A stretch of DNA of 64,000 bases from Caulobacter vibrioides OR37 (GTDB lineage Bacteria; Pseudomonadota; Alphaproteobacteria; Caulobacterales; Caulobacteraceae), in assembly GCF_000372645.1 (NCBI RefSeq), contig NZ_APMP01000011.1, positions 1 to 64,000 on the forward strand, read 5' to 3'. The notes beneath the pieces are model-generated. The model searched no databases, had not been told where the DNA came from, and saw nothing but the letters and a program-made list of their open reading frames with translations. Positions within the stretch are counted from its first letter, which is position 1. Every line of letters begins with the position of its first letter. Shown one piece after another: positions 46,861 through 55,139 of the stretch. The translations under genes and the position numbers were made by a program.

Positions 46861-46874
46861 TGACAACGTTGTCA
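46861..46874. promoter_or_regulatory. Perfect 14-base palindrome TGACAACGTTGTCA
   Basis: Fully symmetric with a central CG, like LacI-family operators. It overlaps the -35 of the candidate small-RNA promoter on the minus strand. No LacI-type gene is in the window. Confidence 0.5.
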
Positions 46875-46918
46875 CGAAAATAATTTCGCGAAACGGTGAA
46901 ATCCGAAGCTGGGTCCGG

Positions 46919-47407
46919 CTATTTGACCTTCTTGGCGGCCTGGACCTCGATCTCGACCAACATGCCCGGCTGGACCAGTGAGGCGACCTGGCTGGTGATG
47001 CGCGCCGGCTTGTTGGGCTGTTCGGCCGTGCCGAAGAAGGTCTTGTAGGCCTCCATCATGCCGGCGAAGTCCATCTTGCCGTCCTTGGCCGGGTCGCCGA
47101 CCAGGAGGACGCGCATCATCACGACGTCGGCCATGGTCGCGCCTTGGCTCTTCAGCGTGTCCTGGATGCGGGTCAGGACGCTCATCGTCTGGGTCTTGGT
47201 GTCGCCGCCGAACATGGCCGGACCCGTCGCGTCCTTGTTGACGACCGCCGGGGTGAGGCCGCTGACATAGATGGTCTCGTAGCCGGGCGGCACGGTGACG
47301 ACGCTGGCGATCGGCGACTTGGGATCGCCGCCGCGGACGATCTCCTGAGAATGGGCGGCGCCCGCGAGCGCGCAGAGGCCGACGGCGAGGGCGGCGAGGC
47401 GTTTCAT
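46919..47407 (-). CDS. Exported RidA family protein
   Basis: 162 residues with a signal peptide ending AHSQ (residue 21). The YjgF/RidA fold: VTVPPGYETIYVSG, IQDTLKSQGATMADVVMMRVLLVGD and PARITSQVASLVQPGMLVEIEV, with the Arg that holds the substrate carboxylate in cytosolic members at PAR. RidA proteins hydrolyse reactive imines. Last gene of an amine oxidase/cytochrome c/RidA run, all exported. Confidence 0.88.
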   Translation of the reverse strand: MKRLAALAVGLCALAGAAHSQEIVRGGDPKSPIASVVTVPPGYETIYVSGLTPAVVNKDATGPAMFGGDTKTQTMSVLTRIQDTLKSQGATMADVVMMRVLLVGDPAKDGKMDFAGMMEAYKTFFGTAEQPNKPARITSQVASLVQPGMLVEIEVQAAKKVK

Positions 47408-47430
47408 GATGGTCTCCCCTTTGGAATGGA

Positions 47431-47832
47431 TCAGTGGGCTTGCAGGCCGCGGGCCTTGGCGGCCGCGTTGGCGGCGGCGCGGGCGGCAGCGACGTCGGCG
47501 GGCTTGATGGGCGAGGCCTTGTTGCCCCAGGCCGAGCGGACATAGGTCAGGATGGCCGCCAGGTCGGGATCGGTCAGGTCATCCTTGAACGACGGCATCC
47601 CGGCGCGACCGTTCAGCACCGTCGTCATGACGATCTTGGGATCGCCCTGCACGAAGGGCGAGCCGGCCAGGGCCGGGAAGGCGCCCTTGACGCCCTTGCC
47701 GGTCGGCTGGTGACAGGCCGAGCAGTTGTCCATGAACAGCTGTTCCCCGCTGGCGGCGAAGGCCAGGGCGGGGGCGGCGATCCCGACGGCGAGGGGAAGC
47801 GCCAGGGCGGCGAGACGACGAGCGGTGATCAC
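47431..47832 (-). CDS. Exported class I cytochrome c
   Basis: 133 residues from a GTG at 47832, signal peptide ending FAA (residue 27). Heme motif CSACH (NCSACHQPTG) and the distal Met in GRAGMPSFKDDLTD. It is 11 bases after the amine oxidase stop and 23 before ridA. It is the likely electron acceptor of the oxidase. Confidence 0.92.
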   Translation of the reverse strand: MITARRLAALALPLAVGIAAPALAFAASGEQLFMDNCSACHQPTGKGVKGAFPALAGSPFVQGDPKIVMTTVLNGRAGMPSFKDDLTDPDLAAILTYVRSAWGNKASPIKPADVAAARAAANAAAKARGLQAH

Positions 47833-47843
47833 GTATTTCCCCC

Positions 47844-49445
47844 TCAGGCCTGTTGAACGCGGGCGTGGATCTTGCCGATCTGCTGCCAGGCCGACTCGAT
47901 GGCGCCGGCCTGCCAGCCGCCAAGGTAGCTGAGATGTTCGCCGGCCAGATAGAGGCGCCCGTCGGGTTGGCAAAGGATCGGATAGGCGTTCTTGCGGCCG
48001 GCCTCGCTCCATTCGGCCCAACCGCCCAGATTGTACTCAGCCAGGTGCCAGCTGAACGAAAAGGCGCTTTCGAAGTTGTCGGCGTATTCGGGGAAGATCT
48101 TCTGGCCCGCCGCCACGGCGAAGGCCGCGCGGTCGGCCGGGCTCTTGGCGCTGATCTTGGCCGCCTCGCCGCCGAAGGCGTAGTAGCCCAGCAGCACGCC
48201 CTTTTGCCCTTGCCAGCCGGTGGAGGGCAGGGAGATCGAGTTGATCCCCGGCAGGTCGGTATAGATGTGGCCGCCGTAGATGTGGTGCTTCTCTTCCCAG
48301 AAGCGGGTTTTCATCTGCAGGCCGATCTTGTTGACCGGCGCGTAGGAGACCCCCTCCATCGCCGCCTTGAACGGGGCCGAGGCGTCGAGGTCGATCTGCT
48401 TGAGCACGCTGAGCGGGATGGTGCAGAGGCAGTAGTCGGCCGTGACCTCGCCGGGCTTGCCGTCGGCGCCCTTGTACGAGACCGTCACACCGGTCGGCGA
48501 CTGCTTGATCTTCTCGACGACGGCGCCGTAGCGGATCATCGGTCCGACCCGCTTTTCGAAGGCCTTGGCGATCTGGTCCATGCCGCCGACGGGCTGCAGC
48601 ATGGTGCGCTGCTGCTCGAAGCCGGTGACCGAGCTCAGGACCCGCCAGGCGTTGCTGTCCAGCACGTCCTTGAAGGCGAACGGCGGCAGCTCCTTGCCGG
48701 GACCAGGATCGACGCCGGCGCCAGGGCTGATCGAAAAGCCGCGACCTTCCGTGCCCTTGTAGGCCAGGTCCTTGGTCAGGCGGCCCTCGTTGACCAGGTA
48801 GGCGATGAACTTCTCGCGATCCAGGCCGGTCAGCGGGGCGTCCAGCGCGCCCTGGCTAGCGGCCTTGGCGACCAGCTCGGCAGTGTAGCCGCGGATGTCG
48901 GCGGCGATCTCGCCCTTGCGCACCGGCTTGCCGGCCAGCGGACCCGAGCCCTTCTCGAAATAGACGTAGGAGGCGTCGTTGTCGTTGACGAAGCTTTCCA
49001 GCGGTACGCCGAAAGCCTTGGTGTAGTGCAAGGTCGAGCGGTGGTGGTACGGGATCCGCCAGGGGCCGACATTGATGTAAAGGCCGTCGTCGAACTCGCA
49101 GGTCTGTTCGTGGCCGATCAGGTCGGTGTGCTTGAAGCCCTTGCGCGCGGTCTGGCAGCGGCCGCCGGCGAAGGACCGCGCCTCCAGGATCTGCACCTGA
49201 TAGCCGGCCTTGCTCAGCTCGTAGGCGGCGGTCATGCCAGCCAGGCCCGCGCCCAGGATGATGACCTTGGTCCCCTTGGCTCCGCCCGTCAGCTCCGGCG
49301 GCAGTTCGGTCGCCGAGGCCATCGAATAGCCCAGGGCCTCCATGCCCGACAGCACCAGCGACATGCCGCCCACCGCGGCCAGGCTTTCGAAGAACCGGCG
49401 GCGCGTGAGCACGCCTCCCGCCACGCCGGCATCCAATCCGCTCAT
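47844..49445 (-). CDS. Tat-exported flavin monoamine oxidase family protein
   Basis: 533 residues from the ATG at 49445. TRRRFFESLAAVGGMSLVLSG (13-33) is a twin-arginine signal. The FAD dinucleotide fold is VIILGAGLAGMTAAYELSKAG (61-81), followed by EARSFAGGRCQT. The C-terminal FAD motif is PDGRLYLAGEHLSYLGGWQAGAIESA. Similar to L-amino acid/monoamine oxidases that make imines. Followed by cytochrome c and RidA genes. Confidence 0.93.
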   Translation of the reverse strand: MSGLDAGVAGGVLTRRRFFESLAAVGGMSLVLSGMEALGYSMASATELPPELTGGAKGTKVIILGAGLAGMTAAYELSKAGYQVQILEARSFAGGRCQTARKGFKHTDLIGHEQTCEFDDGLYINVGPWRIPYHHRSTLHYTKAFGVPLESFVNDNDASYVYFEKGSGPLAGKPVRKGEIAADIRGYTAELVAKAASQGALDAPLTGLDREKFIAYLVNEGRLTKDLAYKGTEGRGFSISPGAGVDPGPGKELPPFAFKDVLDSNAWRVLSSVTGFEQQRTMLQPVGGMDQIAKAFEKRVGPMIRYGAVVEKIKQSPTGVTVSYKGADGKPGEVTADYCLCTIPLSVLKQIDLDASAPFKAAMEGVSYAPVNKIGLQMKTRFWEEKHHIYGGHIYTDLPGINSISLPSTGWQGQKGVLLGYYAFGGEAAKISAKSPADRAAFAVAAGQKIFPEYADNFESAFSFSWHLAEYNLGGWAEWSEAGRKNAYPILCQPDGRLYLAGEHLSYLGGWQAGAIESAWQQIGKIHARVQQA

Positions 49446-49710
49446 GATACCCCCGACCCTTGCTTGCCCGCCGGACTCGTCGTCCAGCGCGGGTCCAGCG
49501 ACTTGACTCCGCGCTGGACGGTGACATCTCGAAAGTCCGCACACGGCGATGCAATCCGTTTTCGGTCGAGGTCCGGGCCGACCGGCCGGACGCCTCGCCA
49601 TTGGGCGCCCGGAGCGGCCGATGTGCGATCGATGGGCGCGGGCGGGTCATCGCGCTTTGTCGGACGGAATCCCTATTTCGCGCGGGCGCGCCGCCTCGCG
49701 ATGGAGTGAA

Positions 49711-50268
49711 ATGATGTCAAATCCGCCCGCCTCGAGCCCAGCGCCGCGCCTTCGCTTGGCGCGCCCCGAGGACATGCCGACGCTATCGGCCTTGATGGGC
49801 CGCGCCATCGCCGAGCTGCTGCCGGCCTTTCTGCCGCCCGAGGGCGTGCGGGCCTCGTTCGAGGTCATGGGGCTGGACACCCAGCTGATCGCCGACGGCA
49901 CCTATTTCGTCGTCGAGGCGGGCGAGGCGATCGCCGGCTGCGGCGGCTGGAGCCGGCGCGCCACGCTGTTCGGCGGCGACCATTCGGCGGGGCGCGACGC
50001 GGCTCTGCTCGATCCCAAGGTTGACGCCGCGCGGGTGCGGGCGATGTACACCCACCCCGATCACACGCGAAAGGGCGTCGGGCGGTTGATCCTCGACGCC
50101 TGCGAGGCGGCCGCGCGGGCCGAGGGCTTCACCCGCGTGGAGATGGCCGCCACGATGGGCGGCGTTCCGCTGTACCGGGCGTGCGGCTACCACGAGATCG
50201 AGCCGTTCGAGGCCGAGACCTCCACCGGCTATCGCGTGCCGCTGATCCGGATGGGCAAGGGGTTGTAG
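49711..50268 (+). CDS. GNAT family acetyltransferase
   Basis: 185 residues; Met codons at 49711 and 49714, with GGAG upstream fitting the second slightly better. RLARPEDMPTLSALMGRAIAELLP opens a GNAT domain, and RAMYTHPDHTRKGVGRLILDACE holds the acetyl-CoA loop (RxxGxG). Substrate unknown. It stands between the amine oxidase operon and the arsenic genes, converging on arsC. Confidence 0.88.
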   Translation: MMSNPPASSPAPRLRLARPEDMPTLSALMGRAIAELLPAFLPPEGVRASFEVMGLDTQLIADGTYFVVEAGEAIAGCGGWSRRATLFGGDHSAGRDAALLDPKVDAARVRAMYTHPDHTRKGVGRLILDACEAAARAEGFTRVEMAATMGGVPLYRACGYHEIEPFEAETSTGYRVPLIRMGKGL

Positions 50269-50302
50269 GGCCGGCGCGACCAAGCGCCCGGGCGGGAGGT
50301 CG

Positions 50303-50716
50303 TCAGAGCTTGACGACCTCGCCATCCTCCTTGGTGAAGCGCTCGGGCCTCCGCTCCAGAAGGTCGAGCACGACTTCAGACGGCCTACAGAGCTTCACGC
50401 CCTTTGGCGTGACGACGATGGGGCGGTTCACGAGGATCGGATGCTCGACCATGGCGTCCAGGATGCGGTCCTCGCTGACATCGTCGGCCAGAAGGCCCAG
50501 CGCTTCGGCGGGCGTTCCCTTTTCGCGCATCAGCGCGCGGAAGGTCAGGCCGGCTTCGCGCGCCAGGTCTCGCAACTGGTCGTGGGTCCAACCGGCCCGC
50601 AGATACTCGACGATCTTGGGCTCATAGCCGGCCGCCTCGATCATGGCGACGGCGTTGCGCGACGTGCCGCAGGCCGGATTGTGGAACACGGTGATTGGAA
50701 AGTCGTCGTCGCTCAT
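50303..50716 (-). CDS. arsC: Glutaredoxin-linked arsenate reductase
   Basis: 137 residues. Active Cys16 in FHNPACGTSRNAV; NRPIVVTPKGVKLCRPSE supplies the conserved Arg residues. It reduces arsenate to arsenite with glutathione/glutaredoxin. The ATG overlaps the aquaglyceroporin stop by 4 bases. Confidence 0.95.
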   Translation of the reverse strand: MSDDDFPITVFHNPACGTSRNAVAMIEAAGYEPKIVEYLRAGWTHDQLRDLAREAGLTFRALMREKGTPAEALGLLADDVSEDRILDAMVEHPILVNRPIVVTPKGVKLCRPSEVVLDLLERRPERFTKEDGEVVKL

Positions 50717-51387
50717 GAAGTCTTTTCCGCTTTGAGCAGCCAGCCCAGAACGCTCGCCGCGAGCAGCGCGCCGATGAGCTGGGCCGCGATGAACGCCGGC
50801 GCGCTGGACGGGGCTATGCCGGCGAAGGTGTTGGAAAAGCAGCGCGCGATCGTCACCGCGGGATTGGCGAACGCGGTCGAGGCGGTGAACCAATAGGCGG
50901 CGACGATGTAGAGGCCGACGGCCTTCGCCGTAGTCTCCGGCCGGAAACGCGCCGTTCCCAGGATCGTCACGATCAGACCGAAGGTCGCGACGACCTCCGA
51001 CAAGGCGAGCGCGCCGCCGGCCCTTGAGTGGGTCGAGATCTGGAGGATCGGCGCGCCGAACATGGCGTGCGCGACCCAGACGCCGACAATGGCGCCGACG
51101 ATCTGGGCGACGGGATAAGCCAGGGCCAGCCGCCAGGGGATCTCGCGTCGCAGCGCCGTGATCAGGGTCACGACCGGGTTGAAGTGGGCGCCGGAGATCG
51201 GTCCGAACACTCCGATCAGCACGACCAGGGCCGCGCCGGTCGCCAGCGCGTTGGCGAGCAGGGCGATAGCGGTGTTTCCACCCGCCAGACGCTCGCCCAT
51301 GATTCCAGAGCCGATCACCACGGCCAGCAAAAGGGCCGCGCCCAGGCTTTCGGCCGTCAGGCGTCGGAGGGCGTCGAAGCCTCCCAT
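50713..51387 (-). CDS. aqpS: Aquaglyceroporin (MIP family), AqpS-like arsenite channel
   Basis: 224 residues, six membrane helices. The two pore motifs are SGAHFNPVVTL (NPV) and TAFANPAVTIAR (NPA). Located between arsR and arsC, as in the Sinorhizobium meliloti operon where AqpS lets arsenite out of the cell. No arsB/acr3 pump is near. Confidence 0.9.
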   Translation of the reverse strand: MGGFDALRRLTAESLGAALLLAVVIGSGIMGERLAGGNTAIALLANALATGAALVVLIGVFGPISGAHFNPVVTLITALRREIPWRLALAYPVAQIVGAIVGVWVAHAMFGAPILQISTHSRAGGALALSEVVATFGLIVTILGTARFRPETTAKAVGLYIVAAYWFTASTAFANPAVTIARCFSNTFAGIAPSSAPAFIAAQLIGALLAASVLGWLLKAEKTS

Positions 51388-51388
51388 G

Positions 51389-51745
51389 TCAGCAGGCCGA
51401 GCCGGGCGCGCAGGCCTTCGCGCGGGCGAGGATCGCGTCCAGGGGCGTGCAAATTTCCGGCGCGCCGCCGCAGCAGTCTTCCATCAGGAAGGCCAGCAAT
51501 CGGCTCATCGCGCCATAGTCCGCCGAGTAGATGATCGACCGTCCTTCTCGTCGCGAAGCGATCAAGCCGGCGTGGGACAGAATGTTGAGATTGGCCGAGA
51601 GGCTGTTTGGCGGCACGGCGAGCCCGCGCGCGATCTCGCCCGCCGCGATCCCCTGCGGGCCGGCCTTCACCAGCAGACGAAAGACCGCCAGACGGCCCTC
51701 GTGACCAAGGGCGGAGAGCATGTTGACCGCGGGCTTTGATTCCAT
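51389..51745 (-). CDS. arsR: ArsR family metalloregulator
   Basis: 118 residues. Winged helix: MLSALGHEGRLAVFRLLV, GEIARGLAVPPNSLSANLNILSHAGLI. Cys-rich parts EDCCGGAPEIC and KACAPGSAC at the C-terminus could bind arsenite. It ends 1 base before aqpS. An inverted repeat covers its start codon. Confidence 0.93.
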   Translation of the reverse strand: MESKPAVNMLSALGHEGRLAVFRLLVKAGPQGIAAGEIARGLAVPPNSLSANLNILSHAGLIASRREGRSIIYSADYGAMSRLLAFLMEDCCGGAPEICTPLDAILARAKACAPGSAC

Positions 51746-51765
51746 ATTTCCAATATTATGGAAAT
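51740..51765. promoter_or_regulatory. Inverted repeat at the arsR start
   Basis: TTCCATA (51740-51746) and TATGGAA (51757-51763) are perfect arms, with ATTTCC (51746-51751) and GGAAAT (51760-51765) as a second register. It overlaps the arsR ATG, so a bound ArsR would block its own operon. Confidence 0.6.
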
Positions 51766-51795
51766 GAAGGCCCCTGGCAACGTCGTCCTCGAAGC

Positions 51796-51825
51796 AAAAG
51801 GGGCGGACCTCTCGGCCCGCCCCTT
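51796..51825 (-). terminator. Terminator of the TonB receptor gene
   Basis: AAGGGGCGG (51798-51806) pairs with CCGCCCCTT (51817-51825). On the minus strand the hairpin is followed by TTTTGC, so it ends minus-strand transcription 25 bases after the receptor stop. Confidence 0.7.
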
Positions 51826-51849
51826 CGCGTTTCAGTCCGTCGCTCCGCC

Positions 51850-54378
51850 TCAGAAGGCGAAGGTCAGGCGCCCGTAGTAGTAGCCGCCGTTGATGCCGTA
51901 GGGCGAGAACGAGGGATACTGGGTTACGCAGCCCGAGCCGGAGGCGACGCAGGCGGCCTGGAAGGCGGCCGAGAACTTGTCCGGATACTTGTTGAACAGG
52001 TTGTTGGCCCCGATCGCGGCGGTGACGCCCATCGGGAACTTGTAGGACAGCTCGGCGTCGGTGATCGCCGTGGCGCTGGCCACGGTGTTCAGCAGCGGGC
52101 CGGTGCCGGGGTCGGACAGGGCCTCGGCCTTGCCGTAGAAGGTCTCGGTCACGGTCAGCGACACCTTGTGGAAGGTGTAGAGGCCGTTCAGCCCGACCTT
52201 GTACTTCGGCGCGGCCTTTTCCAGCAGGTCGGCGGCGTTGCCGGCGAACAGGATCTGGCCGGTCGGGAAGGCGGCGCTGGTCGTGCCCAGGGCGGTCGGC
52301 GCGGCCTTCACCTTGGTGATCTTGGTCTGGTTGTAGTTGCCGCTCAGCGTCCAGTCGATGTGACCATAGTCGCCAAGGTCCGTCGGGTACGACATCACCA
52401 CGTCGATGCCGCGAGTGCGGGTGTCCAGGCCGTTGGAGAAGATGTTGATGCCGGTGCTGGTCACGGTGCTGTCCAGCACGTTGCCGTTGGCGGCGATGGC
52501 GGCGTTGACGTTCGAGTTGACGATCACGCCGTTGCGCATCCCGTAGATCGAGCTGGAGCCGAAGATCCGGTTGGACAGCTTGATCTGGTAGGCGTCGACC
52601 GTCGCCGTCAGCTTGGGCAGCGGGTGGGCCACGAAGCCAATGCTGAAGTTCTTGGACTTTTCGGGCTTGAGCTTGTCGATGCCCAAGAGGCGCGCGGCGT
52701 TGGAGTTCGGCGCCAACTGCACGAAGGCGCTGGTCGGCGAGACGTTGGTGGCCGAGTAGAACGACTCCGCCAGGGTCGGGGCGCGGAAGCCGGTCGACAC
52801 CGTGCCGCGCAGGGCGAACTTGTCGCTGAAGTCATAGCGGCTGGTCAGCTTGGCGACGGTGGTGTCGCCAAAGTCGCTGAAGTGCTCGAAGCGCAGGGCC
52901 GCGTCGATCTTCCATTCGGTGATCGGATTGGCCGCGAGGTCGGTATAGGCCGCCCAGCTGGTGCGAGCGTGGCCGCCGGCGTCGGTCTTGGAGAAGCCCG
53001 GATAGGACTGCGAGCCTTCCTTGTAGGTCGAAGCGGTGTCGCCGGCGCCGATCTTGTAGGTGTCGCGACGCTGTTCGACGCCGAAGGCGACGTCCAGCGG
53101 CGCGGCCAGGCCCACGTCGAAGCCGCGCCGCAGGTCCAGGTTGTTGGTCCATTGGGTGGTCATCCACCGCCCGGCGTGGAACGACGTCGGGGTGAAGCCC
53201 TTGGTCGTCAGCGTCGAGGTGTCGGCGTAGAGGCTGGCGTTGGCCGAGTTCTCGACGCGCACCTCGATGTCGTCCTTGCCGTAGGTGGCCGAGAGGTCCG
53301 CGTCCCAGCCCGCGACCTTGCCGGACAGGCCCCAGGTCATGGCGTAGTCGTCCTCGATGATCCGCTCGCGGGGGCTGAAGCCCAGCGGGAAGGGACGGTC
53401 GGCCGCGCCCTGCTTGCCCGAGATGCGGTTGAAACGACGATAGTTTTCGTAGGCCGAGGCGTCCTTGTGGCCATAGGTGCCGAACGAATAGAGCTCGAAG
53501 TCGCCCGGTAGGTCGACGCCGCCGTTATAGGCGAAGTTGCTGAGGCGGTATTCGGCGTCGCCCGAGATCAGGTTCAGGTTCGGATAGCCCGGGATCTGGC
53601 TCTCGATGGCGTTGTTGGTCGCCGAATAGCTGGGGCTGGCGGGGTTGGAAATCCGCTGGTCCGGCAGGCCGCGGTTCGAGAAGCCGTGGTACTTGGTCTC
53701 GACCGTGAGGTTCAGGTAGCTCTTTTCGGTCGGGGCCATGCCGATATTGACCGAGGCGCCGGCCGTCTTGCCGCCGCCATCGAAATATTCGCCGCCGGTG
53801 GCCGAGATGGTCCCGCCCGAGGCGTTCTTCTTCAGGATGATGTTGACGACGCCGGCGATGGCGTCGGTGCCGTATTGGGCGGCGGCGCCGTCGGTCAGCA
53901 CTTCGATCCGACCGATGCCGGCCATTGGAATGAAGCCGAGGTCGGCGGCGGCGGCGCCTTGGTAGACGCCGGACAGAACGGCGAGGTTGCCCGTGGTGTG
54001 GCGGCGCTTGCCGTTGACCAGCACCAGGGCCTGGTTGGGCGAGAGGCCGCGCAGGCGGGCCGAAAGGGTCAGGTTGGCGGTGTCGCCGCCGAAGGCCTGG
54101 GCGTTGAAGGACGGCACCAGATTGGCGAGGCCCAGGCGCAGGTCCACCTGGCCGGTGCGTTCAAGCGTGCTGGTGTCGACCACCTGAACGGGGGCCGGGC
54201 TGTCGACGACGCGCAAGCCCGTCTGGCGCGTGCCGGTGACAATGACGGTGTCGACTTCGGTCCCCGGTGTCGGGGCCGCGGCTGGCGCGGCGGCGGCCAG
54301 AGCGCTCGCCGAGTATCCGAGAGTAATGGATAGAACGGAAATACCCGCCAACAGCGCGGGTTTAAAGCCTTGAGTCAT
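51850..54378 (-). CDS. TonB-dependent outer-membrane receptor
   Basis: 842 residues from the ATG at 54378. Signal peptide ending LAAAAP (about residue 30), TonB-box-like VDTVIVTGTR (about 41-50), plug domain (LRGLSPNQALVLVNGKRRH), a large beta-barrel, and a C-terminal YYYGRLTFAF with the final Phe. It imports a large or scarce nutrient. Its ligand is not shown by sequence. The 293 bases upstream carry no gene. Confidence 0.93.
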   Translation of the reverse strand: MTQGFKPALLAGISVLSITLGYSASALAAAAPAAAPTPGTEVDTVIVTGTRQTGLRVVDSPAPVQVVDTSTLERTGQVDLRLGLANLVPSFNAQAFGGDTANLTLSARLRGLSPNQALVLVNGKRRHTTGNLAVLSGVYQGAAAADLGFIPMAGIGRIEVLTDGAAAQYGTDAIAGVVNIILKKNASGGTISATGGEYFDGGGKTAGASVNIGMAPTEKSYLNLTVETKYHGFSNRGLPDQRISNPASPSYSATNNAIESQIPGYPNLNLISGDAEYRLSNFAYNGGVDLPGDFELYSFGTYGHKDASAYENYRRFNRISGKQGAADRPFPLGFSPRERIIEDDYAMTWGLSGKVAGWDADLSATYGKDDIEVRVENSANASLYADTSTLTTKGFTPTSFHAGRWMTTQWTNNLDLRRGFDVGLAAPLDVAFGVEQRRDTYKIGAGDTASTYKEGSQSYPGFSKTDAGGHARTSWAAYTDLAANPITEWKIDAALRFEHFSDFGDTTVAKLTSRYDFSDKFALRGTVSTGFRAPTLAESFYSATNVSPTSAFVQLAPNSNAARLLGIDKLKPEKSKNFSIGFVAHPLPKLTATVDAYQIKLSNRIFGSSSIYGMRNGVIVNSNVNAAIAANGNVLDSTVTSTGINIFSNGLDTRTRGIDVVMSYPTDLGDYGHIDWTLSGNYNQTKITKVKAAPTALGTTSAAFPTGQILFAGNAADLLEKAAPKYKVGLNGLYTFHKVSLTVTETFYGKAEALSDPGTGPLLNTVASATAITDAELSYKFPMGVTAAIGANNLFNKYPDKFSAAFQAACVASGSGCVTQYPSFSPYGINGGYYYGRLTFAF

Positions 54379-54671
54379 TAATAGCCCCCTCATTGTGTTT
54401 ATTGGCGCATGCCGGATTCCTTCTCCATGACGTTTTTCTCCCCGAGTTTATCGTTTTTAACGCGGGCACTAAAAATACATCGGGTACTGTCCGATCTATT
54501 CATGGGATCAGAGTTTCGGCGTTCGGCAATGGCGGGCTGTCAGAAAAGCGCCACAGCCGCGCGAGCGCCCAATGGGCGCCCCTTTGCGCGGCGATCGGTC
54601 TCGGATTTTAGGCAGAAGCGTGGCCTTGGCCGCGCGCTGAGGTGGCGAAGGCGGAGGCCGCGACGTCCGCG

Positions 54672-55067
54672 TCAGGCGACCAGGCGCATCGGTTCGGCCG
54701 CTTCGTCGGTCTCTTCGGTCTCGAACAGGTCGAAAGCCTCTTCCCAGGCCGTCAGGCGCGACTCGCGCAGTTCGGCGTCGTCGATGACGCGGACGATCTG
54801 ATCCTCGCGGTCGTTCCAGACGAGACCGATATCGGTGACCCGTTCCACGTCGCGACCCAGCAGCAGGAACATGTCGGCCTTGGCGGCCCGCTCGTGGCTG
54901 ATCCGGCGAAGGGTGCGGCCGCCACCGAGTTCGCGATGGATGTCGGCGAAGTCCATCACGGCCGAGATCAAGGCCTGGCTGACCGGCGCGACCGCCCAGG
55001 CGGGGCAGGCCCAAGAGGGGCTGGCGAAAGAGGAGCGGGCCAAAGCGGAGCGGATTTCGCGGGACAT
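54672..55067 (-). CDS. Conserved-looking protein of unknown function
   Basis: 131 residues from the ATG at 55067. The N-terminus is Ala/Ser-rich, followed by VMDFADIHRELGGGRTLRRISHERAAKADMFLLLGRDV and an acidic C-terminal part (AFDLFETEETDEAAEP). No domain recognised. Divergent from the WYL regulator 72 bases away. The 293 bases between this gene and the TonB receptor hold the receptor promoter region and nothing else I can identify. Confidence 0.6.
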   Translation of the reverse strand: MSREIRSALARSSFASPSWACPAWAVAPVSQALISAVMDFADIHRELGGGRTLRRISHERAAKADMFLLLGRDVERVTDIGLVWNDREDQIVRVIDDAELRESRLTAWEEAFDLFETEETDEAAEPMRLVA

Positions 55068-55139
55068 CGGGTTCTCCAGTGTCGATGCCTGAAGAATGTG
55101 CGGGTCTTGCGACAGAAACGGTCGTATAGAGTGCCGCTC

